This document shows positions 51,401 to 60,132 of a stretch of DNA of 64,000 bases, in pieces; the stretch's first letter is position 1, and each line of letters starts with the position of its first letter. Below the pieces are notes generated by a model. That model had not been told where the DNA came from. It did not search any database and worked only from the letters and a program-made list of their open reading frames with translations. Position numbers and translations under genes: made by a program. Origin of the DNA: Fragum whitleyi (Eukaryota > Mollusca > Bivalvia > Cardiida > Cardiidae); assembly GCA_948146395.1 (NCBI GenBank), contig OX411543.1:51688017-51752016 (forward strand). Reading direction: 5' to 3'.

Positions 51401-54400
51401 GATTTCGGGGTCAAAATAAACCCCGCCCTGCCACGCCCATCTTTGGGGGTCAATCAAATTTCTTGAACAACTTAAGAAGAGGTTCACCCAGGGAACATTC
51501 TAGTAAAGTTTCATTGAAATTGGCCCAATGGTTAAGGAGATGTTGTTCAAAGATTTCAGGGTCAAAATAAGCCCCGCCCTGCCACACCCATCTTTGGGGG
51601 TCAATCCAAATTTCTTGAACAACTTTAGAAGAGGGTCACCCAGGGAACATTCTGGTAAAGTTTCATTGAAATTGGCCCGATGGTTAAGGAGGAGATGTCG
51701 TTCAAAGATTTCAGGGTCAAAATAAGCCCCGCCCTGCCACGCCCATATTTGGGGGTCAATCCAAATTTCTTGAACAACTTTAGAAGAGGGTCACCCAAGG
51801 AACATTCTGACCAAGTTTGGTCAAAATCCACCCATTGGTTTAGGAGGAGAAGATGTTTAAAGAAAAGTTTACGCACGCACGCACGGACGCACGGACGCAC
51901 GACGGACACCCCCCCATGACAATAGCTCGCTGGCCTTCGGCCAGTGGAGCTAAAAATTGTTAAGATTTGTCAGTTGACTTCCACTTCCACTTTTTGTGGA
52001 AGCTTATAAAATAACTGCTTACTCAAATTGTTTTCATGGGGGAATAAAACCAATTTTTAAGCCAATCAGAACACACAAATATTGATGGACACAACAAAAT
52101 AAAATCATTTTCATATAAACTTTAGGGGAAGTATTGAGCCTTGAAAGCCACAGAATGGATGAAAAATATTCACTATGTGTTTTGATAATTGAAGAAAATT
52201 TCTGTTAATATCTATCAAAATAATGCTGAATAAATATGGATTAATGGATTAATTAATTAGTATGAAACAAAAACATAACTAACCTAAAACACATTATTGG
52301 ATAGACATATAGAATTATGAGCCTGTGCCTGAGATTTCCAACAATTTCAAATATGCACAAAGCCAAGACTTTGACCAGCCTGTGCATCTGCACAGTCTGA
52401 CCAGAGTCTTAACTTTGTGTTAAATAGACAGATAAGGTCTTAAATTATCTGTACTCCATCAGGTAACTTTATATTTTTACAGTATGTGGCTGTCAACGCT
52501 TACCAACGTTTTCACCTTGCTTACATTTCAAATTGTTGGAAATGTCACGAACAGACTCATATTATTCTAGAGTGGTTGTTAAAAGAGAAGCATTTCTTAG
52601 ATAAAGATTTTTAAGAATCTTATTAAGATTTTTGCCATGAATGCTTTCAGTAGAACAAGATATGCTCCGGACAAAATCTTAGTCTTTAAAATAACAAAGG
52701 GCAATAACTCCAAAATTGTGCAAGCAAGAGTTGTAGTTCTTGTGCACAGCACTTCTCCTCCATGAGATCTATCCAACCATAAAGTTTCAAGTTGATAGCT
52801 ATTATACTTAAGGAGATATGCTCTGGACAAAATCTAAATCTAAGTCTTAAAAATAACAAAGGGCAATAACTCCAAAATTATGCAAGCAAGAGTTGTAGTT
52901 CTTGTGCACTGCACTTCTCCTCCATGAGATCTATCCACCCATAAAGTTTCAAGTTGATAGCTATTATACTTTAGGAGATATGCTCTGGACAAAATCTAAG
53001 TCTTTAAAATAACAAAGGGCAATAACTCCAAAATTATGCAAGCAAGAGTTGTAGTTCTTGTGCACTGCACTTCTCCTCCATGAGATCTATCCAACCATAA
53101 AGTTTCAAGTTGATAGCTATTATACTTGAGTTGTAGTTCTTGTGCACTGCACTTCTCCTCCATGAGATCTATCCACCCATAAAGTTTCAAGTTGATAGCT
53201 ATTATACTTTAGGAGATATGCTCTGGACAAGTTTAGTGACGGAACCTCGGAAGGACGAAATGACGGAATGACGGACGGAGAGCATTACTATATCCCCTCG
53301 CATATTAGCTTTGTATCTTGAATAGGCTTAAAGATATTGGCAAGGTTAAGTTTTTGGGTAAAGTTTTTTCAAAGTTTGACCTTGACAGATGACCTTGACC
53401 TTGTCACATGACCTTGACTTTGGTACCAGTGGATGCGGATCATTGAGATCTATCATCATGCCAAATATTAGCTTTGTATCTTGAATAGGCTTGAAGATAT
53501 TGGCAAGGTTAAGTTTTCGGGTTAAGTTTTCGGACAGACGGACGGACGGACAGACAGGCAGACGGACGGACAGACAGACAGACGGATATGAGTAAAACAA
53601 TATGCCCCCGATCTCTCGATACGGGGGGCATAAAACGTTTTGAGTGATTGGAGTGATTGGTGAAAGTTATATGTGTGACTAACGTATATTTACGGGGGGC
53701 ATAAAATGAAACAATATGCCCTTCTCAATTTCGAAGATTGGGTATAATTAGTGAAGCATTTGTTAAGCAACAGAAGAGTTTTATTATTTTTTAGTAGCAT
53801 TAAAACATCTAACAGTGAACTCCATACCTAACTTTGGTGTTGTTCTTTCCCCTGGAATATTTGAAGACATCTTAGAAATCTCATTTATAATATGACCTAC
53901 GTTGTGGGAGTGAAATAACCCCAATATTTTTAATATTACACGGGTGTTATTACACTAGTGGAATAACTATGCAAATGAGCTAAGAACGAAAAAGTAACGC
54001 TATTTTGTAACTGCCAAAATGAAGTCATAATGTGTCAATTGTGACGTCAGTTTTAAACAGCATTATAAGTTTCACAGAAAACTGAAATGTTGAATTTCAA
54101 GAATTTTGAAGATTTTTCGCAAAAATTGGGATCATATTACAAATACAAGTACAATATAAAATTTGTGCTCATAAAATACATAATTTATTAAACTCATCAT
54201 CTAAAACAGATTAAAACTCAGTGCAGCCTCGTTTTATGTTTATGGATGACTTGTTTAATAAATTCAGTATTTCATTACCACTCATTCAATTTTCCTCTAT
54301 TTCGAGCATTTCTTAACCCTTGTCATGCTGAATAAAAATCTTTGAAAATTAATGTACAATCAAAGTGCTAAAAGCACTGGAAAGTTACCAAATGTGATTG

Positions 54401-55953
54401 TATTGATTTCGGAAATGCATTGTTTTACACCTTTCTGGTTTAAAAATGAAATTTGGGTGATATGAACTAAGATCAGACTGCATATATGTGCAGGCTGATC
54501 TTTGTCTATACCTCCTGTCAAAGCAGGGATATTCCGGGTTCAGCATGACAAGGGTTAAAATTTCATCAATTCATATTCTTTTTATATATAAGATAAAGGC
54601 TATCATAAAGGGCAAAAACTATCAAGTTTGCAGATGCCCAAAGGAAACAATGCCATAACAATAGGCCAAATGGCCTGTTGCTAGTGGAGCAAAATATTGC
54701 ATGGAAAGGCCAAATTGGTTGTAGCATACAGTTTCTCTTTTCCACTTGAAAATTATTCCTTCTAAGCCCATCACAAAATGTAAAGCTGAAGTATTAAAGC
54801 TGCAGAAAATTTCTTAGTGCAAGATTAAGGTTTGAGCAAAAATGTTTCTAATACAAATTGATCAAATCTTTAACCCTTGTCATGCTGAATAAAACCATTG
54901 GCACTGGATTGACTAACTGTGAACCAGTACAATACAGTCTCTGACAATATGCAGGGCTCGTGTTTGATCCTTAAATCTGGGTTTTGACCCTCAAAATCTG
55001 ATTTTATATTATTTTGACCCTTAGAAATTTCTTCCAAGGGGGTCGTTGTGACCCCCTTGTGAGAAATTTCTAAGGGTGACAACTTCTTAAGATGCATCCG
55101 ATGTTCAATCTAAAAATTTACAAATCGATTGACTCCTTCATTTCTTCACAAGAAAAGATCAATGGCTCTTTAACCTATTTAATTCTTCCTCATGATTAGC
55201 TCTTTCTTGTCTTTTGACCCCTTTAAAATCTCTTTTGACCCCCGGAAATTAATGGATAGGGGATCAATGACTCCCTAATTACAAACACTGGCATGAGCCA
55301 TGAATATATTTTAACTTTTCTGGATTGGAAAGGGAAATCAGGTGGTATAGACTAAGATCAGACTGCGCAAAAGTTCATACTGGTCTTTGCCTATACCTTC
55401 TGTCAAAGCCTGAATATTGCGTGTTCAGCATGACAAGGTTTAATTGCAAATCAAAAAAAAAAACTTACCGACTAAAGGAGACATATTTGAGTTGGATGGG
55501 CTGGGGGAATCACTCGTCTTATCTAACAGCTGACGTTTGTAAGGTTGACTGCTTGATGAATGCGCTGGCAGTGGTCGTTTTTGTCCTTGCGACTGACCAC
55601 TGAGTGCGGTCAACCACGATGGAGTAGATCCACCACTTTGAGCCGAAGCAGAAGTTCCATTTTGAGACACACTTCCATGAGAGTCTGACGATTTACTTGA
55701 TGATTTCCCTGAACTAACAAGATTCAACACACCGTTTACACTGTCATTTTTTGTTGAGCTGTGATTGACAGCGTCTCTGTAGCTCATGAGAGGGGGAAGG
55801 GGAGGTAAGGTACTGGATGAGGCAGCCGATACCCTGTGTGATGCTGATGGTGGATATATCACCGGTGATCGTGGTGAAGAGTTCCCTTTTGGTGCTGACC
55901 CTGATTTTGGACTAGGAGATCTGGCTGTTGCTACTACTGATGGGGATGATGAC
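48320..55953 (-). CDS. 3' end of a Ser/Pro-rich protein gene (unidentified, 5' incomplete)
   Basis: Four exons (55953-55469, 53851-53828, 49244-49189, 48430-48320) join in frame to give the last 224 residues of a protein and its TAG stop. The large first exon is serine-, proline- and lysine-rich low-complexity sequence with SPSP, PPLPPL and KRPLPAHSSSSQPYKRQLL; the C-terminal part is more ordered-looking and mixed-charge (LDLDQLCSILDSDRER, then ARVMPFANEYRLP) and ends SPSDIISLD. Composition and SP sites suggest a nuclear regulatory or chromatin protein, but I do not recognise the family and offer no function. The first exon begins with an acceptor and one base of a codon, so the rest of the gene lies right of 55,953, probably beyond the window. 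Confidence 0.72.
48524..48750 (+). mobile_element. T1 MITE
   Basis: Left TTAACCCTTTGCTG intact, right end decayed to GGAAAGTGATACC. Lies about 95 bp upstream (gene sense) of the terminal exon of gene 2. Confidence 0.8.
48913..49154. mobile_element. M5 MITE
   Basis: TGAGCAAGTGTGTGACATTTC at the left, GGAAATGTCACGCACAGGCTC at the right. Its right edge is 35 bp from the donor of the exon at 49,189. Confidence 0.78.
49189..49244 (-). CDS. Gene 2, penultimate exon
   Basis: 56-nt exon encoding DLDQLCSILDSDRERNNEE, an acidic, helix-prone segment. Acceptor tctttcatttcag, donor GAGGAAGAG-type end followed by GTATGA; phase 1 in, phase 0 out. It is wedged between two MITEs: one ends 34 bp beyond the donor, the other begins 26 bp upstream of the acceptor. 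Confidence 0.7.
49270..49508 (+). mobile_element. T1 MITE
   Basis: Left end TTAACCCTTTCCTG with a short internal duplication of CTGTTTAAT; right end GGAAAGGGTGAAG. Its left edge lies 26 bp upstream of the acceptor of the exon at 49,189-49,244. Confidence 0.8.
49545..49880. mobile_element. M13 repeat
   Basis: Shares TTCATCCTATCTGACGT-like sequence, GCAATCACA-GCAAAATG and GATCTTACACTGAAACAAA with 56.03 and 62.75 kb. Confidence 0.65.
49908..49952. repeat. M4 short hairpin
   Basis: GCAGTTGTAACTGCCTATA / TATAGGCAGTTATAATTGT around a loop of As. A half copy (CAGTTGTAACTGCATG) is at 61,107. Confidence 0.82.
49988..50140. mobile_element. M14 fold-back MITE
   Basis: GTGAAGAGAGTATTTGATGA and its mirror CAACAAACATTCTCTTCAT flank paired arms (TGAAACTAAAAACCTAATCA / GTGATTAGATTTTTAGTTTCA). 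Partial or diverged relatives: 41,735-41,815, 56,480-56,540 and 62,170-62,280. Confidence 0.75.
50157..51956 (+). mobile_element. Class-H element, 1.8 kb, complete ends
   Basis: 5' AACAAGAGGCCCAAGAGGGC; about 1 kb of unrepeated sequence; then homogeneous core units (51,170-51,840, about 140 bp each, with AATAAGCCCCGCCCTGCCA); then GCACGCACGCACGGACGCAC and the 3' end GCTGGCCTTCGGCCAGTGGA followed by GCTAAAA, a perfect hairpin. Open frames within the repeats are by-products of the repeat unit. Confidence 0.82.
52317..52562. mobile_element. M5 MITE
   Basis: ATGAGCCTGTGCCTGAGATT at the left and AAATGTCACGAACAGACTCA at the right; interior GACCAGCCTGTGCATCTGC. A decayed relative lies at about 60,988-61,240. 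Confidence 0.75.
52610..53302 (+). repeat. Tandem array, units of about 160 bp
   Basis: CATGAGATCTATCCA occurs at about 52,762, 52,924, 53,080 and 53,162 (spacings 162, 156 and 82), with AACAAAGGGCAATAACTCC and GTTTCAAGTTGATAGCTAT between. Ends in a GACGGAATGACGGACGGAG tract and abuts a class-P element. Confidence 0.78.
53303..53632 (+). mobile_element. Class-P element, best copy
   Basis: A repeated block (TTAGCTTTGTATCTTGAATA at 53,308 and 53,468), a GACGGACGGACAGACAG tract (about 53,530-53,585), and the terminal hairpin TATGCCCCCGATCTCTCGAT / GATACGGGGGGCATAAAA. Related ends occur alone at 27,205-27,235 and 45,805-45,842. Confidence 0.75.
53828..53851 (-). CDS. Gene 2, 24-nt microexon
   Basis: The segment between attccag and GTATGG encodes GERTTPKL, with 2 nt before and 1 nt after the whole codons. 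It is the only phase-1-in, phase-1-out candidate I found between the flanking exons, and joining it gives a continuous reading SPLV-GERTTPKL-DLDQLC. The phases also allow the Ser-rich exon to join exon 49244 directly, skipping it, so it could be an optional cassette. An acceptor 19 nt further upstream (ctaag before an ATG) would be in the wrong phase. Confidence 0.5.
   Translation of the reverse strand, partial: GKEQHQS
53887..54105. repeat. M15 repeat
   Basis: ATAATATGACCTACGTTGTG, GTGTTATTACACTAGTGGA and CTATGCAAATGAGCTAAGA are shared with 57,617-57,790 and, inverted, with 7,741-7,858. Confidence 0.68.
54313..54558 (+). mobile_element. T2 MITE, both TTAA ends intact
   Basis: TTAACCCTTGTCATGCTGAA at the left, TTCAGCATGACAAGGGTTAA at the right: perfect 20-bp terminal inverted repeats including the TTAA site. 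Best copy of the family. Confidence 0.88.
54870..55443 (+). mobile_element. T2 MITE interrupted by a nested insertion
   Basis: The left end (TTAACCCTTGTCATGCTGAA) is at 54,870 and the matching right end at 55,443, but the interval is 574 bp instead of about 240. The extra DNA, roughly 54,950-55,290, contains its own hairpin (55,016-55,080, GAAATTTCT arms flanked by GGGGGT/ACCCCC) and is absent from other copies. Confidence 0.75.
55469..55953 (-). CDS. Gene 2, Ser/Pro-rich exon
   Basis: The longest coding exon of the window (485 nt, 161 full codons). The acceptor is ctctatctttcag and the donor GTCG|GTAAGT. Residues are dominated by Ser, Pro and Lys, with RSPSPKSG, SPRSPVIYPP, PPLPPLMSYRDAV, WLTALSG and KRPLP as the least simple pieces. 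No stop for 485 nt in an AT-rich context plus two good splice sites support it being real. A T2-family MITE with a nested insertion begins 26 bp past the donor. Confidence 0.8.
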
Positions 55954-56029
55954 CTGAAAGATAGAGATGGAAATTATGATTATTTTGTTTTCTTTAATGC
56001 TATTTGGTGGTTTATTGAGAAATAACAGT

Positions 56030-56412
56030 AGATTATCACTTGATAATCTCACCGCAAAAGCAGTGAAATGATCAAAAACTTATACCCTGTTTTTGTGCAT
56101 TTCATCCTATCTGACGTCATCTATGCGGGGCGAAATAAGTGAGGTCACAATGAACGTTGCAAGGCAATCACATGCAAAATGCCACAATTTACGAAAATAT
56201 GTCCTAGAAATTTCATATTTTGACTCATTTTTGCAATAAAGAAATAAAATAATTGTTTGTTTTTCAAGTTAAGATTGATTAATACTTCATTTCGTGAACA
56301 ACAAAAGCTATATTTTCACTTGTGGCCCTGCCACATATGAAAATAAAGCTCTGTTGTTCACTCAATGAAATATAAATCGATCTTACACTGAAACAAACGA
56401 TTATCCTCTATA
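56030..56412. mobile_element. M13 repeat, long copy
   Basis: Begins with the palindrome GATTATCACTTGATAATC, includes TCTGACGTCATCTATGC and ends with GATCTTACACTGAAACAAA. Confidence 0.68.
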
Positions 56413-56663
56413 TACTACTACTTCTTCATTCTATTTATCTTTATTTCTCACCAACAATTTCCATAGAAATAAAGAGAGCATATCTTGATTTCATGGAGGC
56501 ATGAAACTAAAAACCTAATCATACTGTATGAATACACAAGGCTAAAACCTGACTTCAGCAATAATTTTACAGCTCTGTTAAGAGAAGGGTAATGTATTTG
56601 TCTACAAGTGCTTTCAGCGTAATGAGTTACTTGATGACCATAGACAAGAATATGTTGCAGCAG

Positions 56664-56890
56664 TTAACCCATTCCTGTTTTACAAAATTTTAGACCTGTC
56701 CAAATTCTAAGGTTTTGCAGACCAAAATTTAAAGTGGATTTAATTTGAAAAATAACCATTCAGTAGGGTAGAAAATAGTGTGGAAAAAAGAAATTGCTTG
56801 TCAGAAGCAATTTCTTCTTTTTTCATAATGCTTTCTCAATCATAAAATCAAAGGCACGTAAAAAGCATGGATTAAACAGTAAAGGGTTAA
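56664..56890 (-). mobile_element. T1 MITE, inverted orientation
   Basis: Same element in the opposite orientation, with TTAA preserved at both ends and the hairpin intact. Confidence 0.82.
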
Positions 56891-57616
56891 GTGTCTTTAA
56901 TTTGATCATCATAGTTATGTGGATGCCTAAAATATTTGTTGAAAGATTTCCCTCTGTGTAAAAAGCATTATGTCCCGCAGAGCAAAAGTATGGACATGCA
57001 ACATAAAATGCATTTATTTGGAGATCCCATAGATGACACATACATTACATTAAGGTCATCTGACTTATACTACAGACAGTTACCACTGTTTCACTCTATG
57101 GTATCATTCTGGTTTCAGAAGAAGATTCATAAAAAGATTTTGATATTTGTAAAATGGGATGCACCAGGCAGAGCCAAATTTGATCACAAGGGCATGATAT
57201 ATCAGGCTTGAAAATGTCTGCTAGATAATACAACAAACGTAATTTGATAGTTGTCTACATTCCTGTTTTTGAAGAAGATTTTGCATGTGGGGTGTTCCAA
57301 AAGTTTTGGGACTGTCTTTGTAAAACAGAATCAACAATGCCAATTTTTTTCAAAATTTTGCATGTGATAGAGTGCGTGTTGACATGTTTATTTAAATCAA
57401 AGCAATAGTTTAATCACTAAGAGCACTTTAACACACAACAGTACCACATTACGGAGCAGATTGACATTACCTACATTGAATTAAAAGCTTCTTTAACCAA
57501 ATGGCCTTGTTTTATTCAGAATTTCTTGGGTATATTACCTTTAACCATCTCTTGATATTTTTTTTTTAAAAGCTGACCATATCAATTTGAATTTTGAGAT
57601 CATTTTAGCCCCAGAA

Positions 57617-57790
57617 CTACCCTTATAATATGACCTATGTCTCGGGAGTGAAATAAACCTGTTGAATATTTTTGATATTAAACGGGTGTTATTACACTAG
57701 TGGATAACTATGCAAATGAGCTCAGAGCGAATAGCAACGCTATTTGGTAAACGCGAAAATGACGTCATAATGTATATTCAATTGGCATAA
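57617..57790. repeat. M15 repeat
   Basis: Same block (ATGACCTATGTCTCGGGAGT, ACGGGTGTTATTACACTAG, ATGCAAATGAGCTCAGAG). Confidence 0.68.
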
Positions 57791-57876
57791 TAAGTTTAAA
57801 AGAAAAGTTGAAACTTTGAATTTCAAGATTTTTGACAATTTTTTGCAAAAATTCAGGAAATATTATTATTTCTTAG

Positions 57877-58382
57877 ATGTGACCCTATGACCTAGTTTTT
57901 CACACCAATTGACCCAATTTCAAACTCTTCTGAGATTTTATCAAGACATTCATTCTGACCAAATTTCAGGTTGATAAGGTAAAAAATGTAACCTCTAGAG
58001 TGCATACAAGGGTTTTCTAAGATTTGACCCCCCTGACCTAGTTTTTGACCCCAATTGACCTAATTTCAAATTTGTCCGAGATTTTATCAAGACAATCATT
58101 CTGACCATATTTCAAGTTGATCAGACAAAATATGTGACCTCTAGAGTGCATACAAGGTTTTTCTAAGATTTGACCCTGTGACCTAGTTTTTGACCCCACT
58201 TGACCCAATTTCGAACACGTCCGAGATTTTATCAAGACAATCATTCTGATCAAATTTCATGTTGATTGGGCAAAAAATGTGGCCTCTAGAGTGCATACAA
58301 GGTAAATGTTGACAACACACGACGGACATCCACCTAACCACAAAAGCTCACCTTGAGCACTTCGTGCTCAGGTGAGCTAAAA
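57877..58382 (+). mobile_element. Class-H element, 146-bp units, 5' truncated
   Basis: ACCTCTAGAGTGCATACAAG at about 57,990, 58,137 and 58,282; units contain TTGACCCCACTTGACCCAAT and TTATCAAGACAATCATTCTG. 3' end GCTCACCTTGAGCACTTCG / TGCTCAGGTGAGCTAAAAA hairpin. Immediately followed by another class-H end at 58,560 (TTGTGGAGCTAAAA). Confidence 0.8.
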
Positions 58383-58632
58383 ATGACTCAGTGGCATGAA
58401 TGAAGTTTGAAGAAATCATTTATGGACCATTTAAGGGCATCGAGAGACGATTTTTAAAGTAAAGTTCATGAAAAGAGCATTGACAGATGGGTAGATACAC
58501 AAATGAGAAAAGCTTTTTCATAACAATAGCTTGCTGGCCTTTTAACTTGTGGAGCTAAAATTCAATTAGCCAATCAGATAATTCATTTTGGGCAGAATTG
58601 AACATCTAGCATTTTCTTTGGTGCTCAAAATC

Positions 58633-58790
58633 AGGTAGTGGACCTGTAAAAGTTGCGCAACGTTTCAGAACTCATGGGCTTTCACAATGCTAACCCAGGT
58701 TTCCTAATGAAATCATTAGAAAACCTTGGTAACACTGCTAAAGTTTATGACTTCTGTAACATTGCTGAACTATTATAGATCCACTACCTT
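58633..58790. mobile_element. M3 palindromic MITE
   Basis: AGGTAGTGGACCTGTAAAAG at the left, TATTATAGATCCACTACCT at the right, with the AATGAAATCATT centre. Confidence 0.8.
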
Positions 58791-59006
58791 AACTGTCATT
58801 AATATTACGTATCAAATTTGTAGATAGCTAATCTAGCTCGACCATCAAATACTACCTTCTCCATTTCATAATGTTTACCAATATAGATAAACATAACTTT
58901 CAGGTGTAAGTAATCTTCTGTGTTGTACATAAACAGCCAATCCAAGTCCATCTGTGCAGGCTGACCAAGGTTTAAGGTTTAGCACATGGCTCATTTTCTG
59001 AACTAT

Positions 59007-59113
59007 GGTAGTGGACCCGTAATAGTCCCCAATGTTTCTGAAGTAATGAGCTTTAACAGTGCTTACTGAGATCATGAGTGCCGACATGGTGCAGAACTAT
59101 TACAGCTCCAACC
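59007..59113. mobile_element. M3 MITE, partial
   Basis: GGTAGTGGACCCGTAATAG at the left and GCAGAACTATTACAGCTCCA at the right; the central palindrome is missing. Confidence 0.65.
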
Positions 59114-59200
59114 CTAGGACTGATTATTCTTCCTTCTTTTGAAAATATGTTTTATATTTTGAACTCTTCTAGGCTTCTCATCATTTCAATCTTTTTTTCA

Positions 59201-59470
59201 TATGTGACCCATCATTCGAAAAGGGACCATATGGGAAGTGCCTAAAGTGTCAACCCTTGTCAGACTGCGCGGTTTGCACAGACTAACTAGGGTTGAAACT
59301 TTTTGCACATCAATAATTTTCAGAATCTAGGATAATCAATGTACCTTCCCGTGAAAAAAAATTGAAACGCCACCTCTGGTTGGCCTTTTTTTTAGAACCA
59401 ATCTCTTTCGAATATTCATTTTACGAAGTTCTGTGATGGTCCCTTTTTGCATGACAGGTCATATATTTAT
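59201..59470. mobile_element. M6 MITE
   Basis: TATGTGACCCATCATTCGAA at the left and TTTTTGCATGACAGGTCATA at the right; interior CAGACTAACTAGGGTTGAAA. Confidence 0.75.
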
Positions 59471-59617
59471 CTCACTGATCACCAAGATGGTCCTTCCCCG
59501 AAGATGGGTCTCAAATGTAGTTTGAAATGACAGAGGAACTTATCTATCAACTGTCGTGCATTCATGAAGCAAAAATGTTAGCTTACATTTTGCAATGATA
59601 ACCTACTTTGCATAAGA

Positions 59618-60002
59618 AGCCAGGTCGAGAATAAGGGGTGTTTGTACTGCCTTACCTTATAAGCTAGCTTATACAGCGACATGGTAGAGCACTTGCATTG
59701 GGGATGTAGAGGTCCCAAGTTCAAATCTCAACATAGTAGAATATATTTTTGCAGGTTATACCACCGTAAAAACCCACATGAGGTGTTGGTTATGTACTAG
59801 GCAAGTTGATGATGTTGATTTGAGAAGATTCATAGAAGAATCTTGTCGAGGGGGTGTATGTAGCCCGGTTGAGTATAAGGGGTGTTTGTACTGCCTTGCC
59901 ATATAAGCTAGCTTATAAAGCGACAAGGTAGAGCACTCGCTTTGGGATGAAGAGGTCCTGGGTTCGAATCCTGACAGAGTTGAATATTTATCTGCAGGTT
60001 AC
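59618..60002 (+). repeat. Two direct tRNA-like repeats, 244 bp apart
   Basis: Two copies (59,618-59,760 and 59,862-60,002) of about 142 bp share GCTAGCTTATA, GGTAGAGCAC and a B-box-like GGGTTCGAATCC (better kept in the second copy). Each is followed by TGCAGGTTA. They look like tRNA-derived heads in a tandem or composite element rather than tRNA genes, since no acceptor stem can be paired. Confidence 0.6.
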
Positions 60003-60132
60003 TCATATAACATGTCCATATGTGAAGTTGGTTGCCATTTCAAAAATATTTTACAAATGTTTTCACTCTGAATACAGGACTGGTTAAGTACCTGAAAATG
60101 AATCTGAGCATAAAATTTCCAACTATTTCACA

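Noticed and set aside
51227..51919. Overlapping open frames with similar proteins on both strands
   Set aside because: They are the class-H tandem unit read in several frames; no start context, splice sites or conservation of frame over the neighbouring units.
53852..53870. Alternative acceptor ctaag directly before an ATG, extending the gene 2 microexon
   Set aside because: It would start the exon in phase 0, while the upstream exon ends in phase 1; the inner acceptor fits.
55325..55603. Plus-strand frame of 92 codons
   Set aside because: Overlaps the gene 2 exon on the opposite strand and the end of a T2 MITE; no independent evidence.
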